In this document: piece by piece, positions 33,879 to 34,680 of the stretch
Numbering within the stretch: position 1 is the first letter of the stretch
Layout: each line of letters starts with the position of its first letter
Origin: Acidobacteriota bacterium
GTDB lineage: Bacteria > Acidobacteriota > Terriglobia > Acidiferrales > UBA7541
Length of the DNA stretch: 34,680 nt
NCBI GenBank assembly: GCA_003225295.1
Contig: QHYZ01000098.1
Coordinates: 1-34,680 of the forward strand
Reading direction: 5' to 3'
The notes under the pieces: model-generated
Seen by the model: the letters and a program-made list of their open reading frames with translations, nothing else
The model's database searches: none
Told to the model about the DNA's origin: nothing
Program-made: the position numbers and the translations under genes

Positions 33879-34512
33879 ATGCTGCGGAGATTCAGCAAGC
33901 TGGGATGCAATCGACAGTGGGAAGAGACTGCCGTCAAGGGCGTGCGACCCATCATGCGTTGACGAGCTCGCGCCGTTTTAGCGTGGGAAGTCTCTTGTGG
34001 ATTTTCCTACCTTCTCCTGGATGCGCCTCGCTCATTTCTTTGGCACGAGCGCTGAGTTTTGGCTGAATCTACAGAGCCTCTACTCGAATAGCTTTCGGGA
34101 TCGTCGCCTGCCAAGGGCCTTGAGAGATTTGCAAAAATGAGAAATCCGCCTGGAGACCAAAAAGAAGCGCGTTTCCAATTACCTATACACTAGCTCCGAG
34201 CTGGCCCGGACAACGCGATGTAATGTCTTTGTAAACTTTCATCAAGTCGCTCTCTTTGATTGCTGCAAAGCAAAAACGCGGAAACGATTTAAGGTACTCT
34301 TGAGCAAACGGCTGATCCATGTGAAGCTTCGCCGGCTAACACAAGGCGCAGCTGAGTCATCAGACCAGTGCCTCGATTGGCTGGTTGGTGCACAGCATTA
34401 CACGGAAGTTACGCGGTTAACGCCGCACCGCGGCCTGTACTATATCGCACGCCTTTCCGTGCGTCCTAAAGATTTGTTGAGGGGCTGTATAACATCATGC
34501 TGAGGAGGCGGT
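33879..34512. other. 634-bp intergenic region without a convincing gene
   Basis: Small open frames occur (including one overlapping the lipoprotein stop, 33875-34066), but they lack motifs and look like chance. A weak promoter-like pair, TTAACG and TATATC, lies near 34416-34446 upstream of the last gene. No repeat or RNA gene was recognised. Confidence 0.4.
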
Positions 34513-34680
34513 ATGTTCCACTGGGCTTCATCGTCGATGAACAGAAGGATGCCCTGGCTTGCATCCTTGCTTGTCTGTGGTTCGCTGGTTCTGGCCATCC
34601 TATTAATGGACAGCCGTTCCGCTTCGGCACTGCCCATCCCGGCGGGCAAGGTTTATGCCATCCCGGCTTTCGCACGGAAA
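34513..34680 (+). CDS. Start of a secreted protein, probably a c-type cytochrome (partial, runs off the window)
   Basis: ATG 34513 follows a strong GAGGAGG ribosome binding site and opens a frame of 56 codons that continues past the window edge. The N terminus is a clear signal peptide (basic MNRRM, then LASLLVCGSLVLAILLM, then SASA). The mature start KVYAIPAFARK resembles acidobacterial exported proteins in which FARKYG is followed shortly by a CxxCH heme motif. The heme motif itself would lie outside the window, so cytochrome identity is an inference. Confidence 0.6.
   Translation, partial: MFHWASSSMNRRMPWLASLLVCGSLVLAILLMDSRSASALPIPAGKVYAIPAFARK

Noticed and set aside
33875-34066. 63-residue frame whose ATG overlaps the lipoprotein stop
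   Set aside because: The overlap suggests coupling, but the product has no motif and an unusual composition; kept only as part of the intergenic note.
1-34680. CRISPR array, transposase, integrase or prophage genes
   Set aside because: No regularly spaced repeats, DDE/tyrosine recombinase motifs or phage structural genes were found on either strand; the only tandem repeats are two-copy.

Overview
This window looks like chromosomal DNA from an acidobacterium (Acidobacteriota, Solibacter/Bryobacter-like). The evidence is the combination of an Oar-like TonB-dependent receptor with an N-terminal carboxypeptidase-regulatory fold, several CRTAC1/ASPIC-UnbV beta-propeller proteins, multiheme cytochromes fused to TPRs, long TPR proteins, and an ECF-sigma/Ser-Thr kinase pair. 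Taxonomy is inferred from family content only; no marker gene is present.

Layout. (1) 1-2110 is a gene-poor, patchy edge. It holds a tiny zinc-ribbon protein, the 5' half of a tRNA-Thr(CGU), a tandem 12-bp repeat and a HigBA toxin-antitoxin pair with a clean operator. (2) 2308-8218 (minus strand) holds a TonB receptor, a GntR/FCD regulator and a secreted GH29 alpha-L-fucosidase, probably one operon. (3) 8219-15863 holds a truncated cytochrome copy, a minus-strand GH27 glycosidase with two carbohydrate-binding modules, and a plus-strand operon of a seven-heme cytochrome-TPR protein, a CRTAC1 protein and a TPR protein. The receptor promoter region and cytochrome 5' end are duplicated on both sides of the GH27 gene. 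(4) 15879-21853 holds a decayed CRTAC1 pseudogene, an intact CRTAC1 gene (minus) and a long TPR gene (plus). (5) 21913-28775 is a deoxyhexose catabolic locus around a compact divergent promoter. On the minus strand are a RhaM-type mutarotase and a Tat-exported GH29 fucosidase. On the plus strand are a second GntR/FCD regulator, L-fuconate dehydratase, a RhaT-type symporter, an SGNH hydrolase and a Gfo/Idh/MocA oxidoreductase. (6) 29033-34680 holds a DUF433/DUF5615 toxin-antitoxin pair, a translationally coupled ECF sigma factor and membrane Ser/Thr kinase, a lipoprotein, and the start of another probable secreted cytochrome.

Working model (inference): fucosylated glycan is captured at the outer membrane and trimmed by two GH29 enzymes and a GH27 enzyme. 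Free L-fucose is imported by the RhaT-type carrier, its anomers are equilibrated by the mutarotase, and it is degraded by the non-phosphorylating route through L-fuconate. Dehydrogenase, lactonase and the final cleavage enzymes are not obvious here. Two paralogous GntR regulators appear to use related operators, T-R-A-G-N2-C-T-Y-A, placed at the receptor/GH27/cytochrome promoters and at the catabolic promoter. This would put the cytochrome-CRTAC1-TPR surface module, whose function is unknown, under the same sugar control. That link is the most interesting hypothesis in the window.
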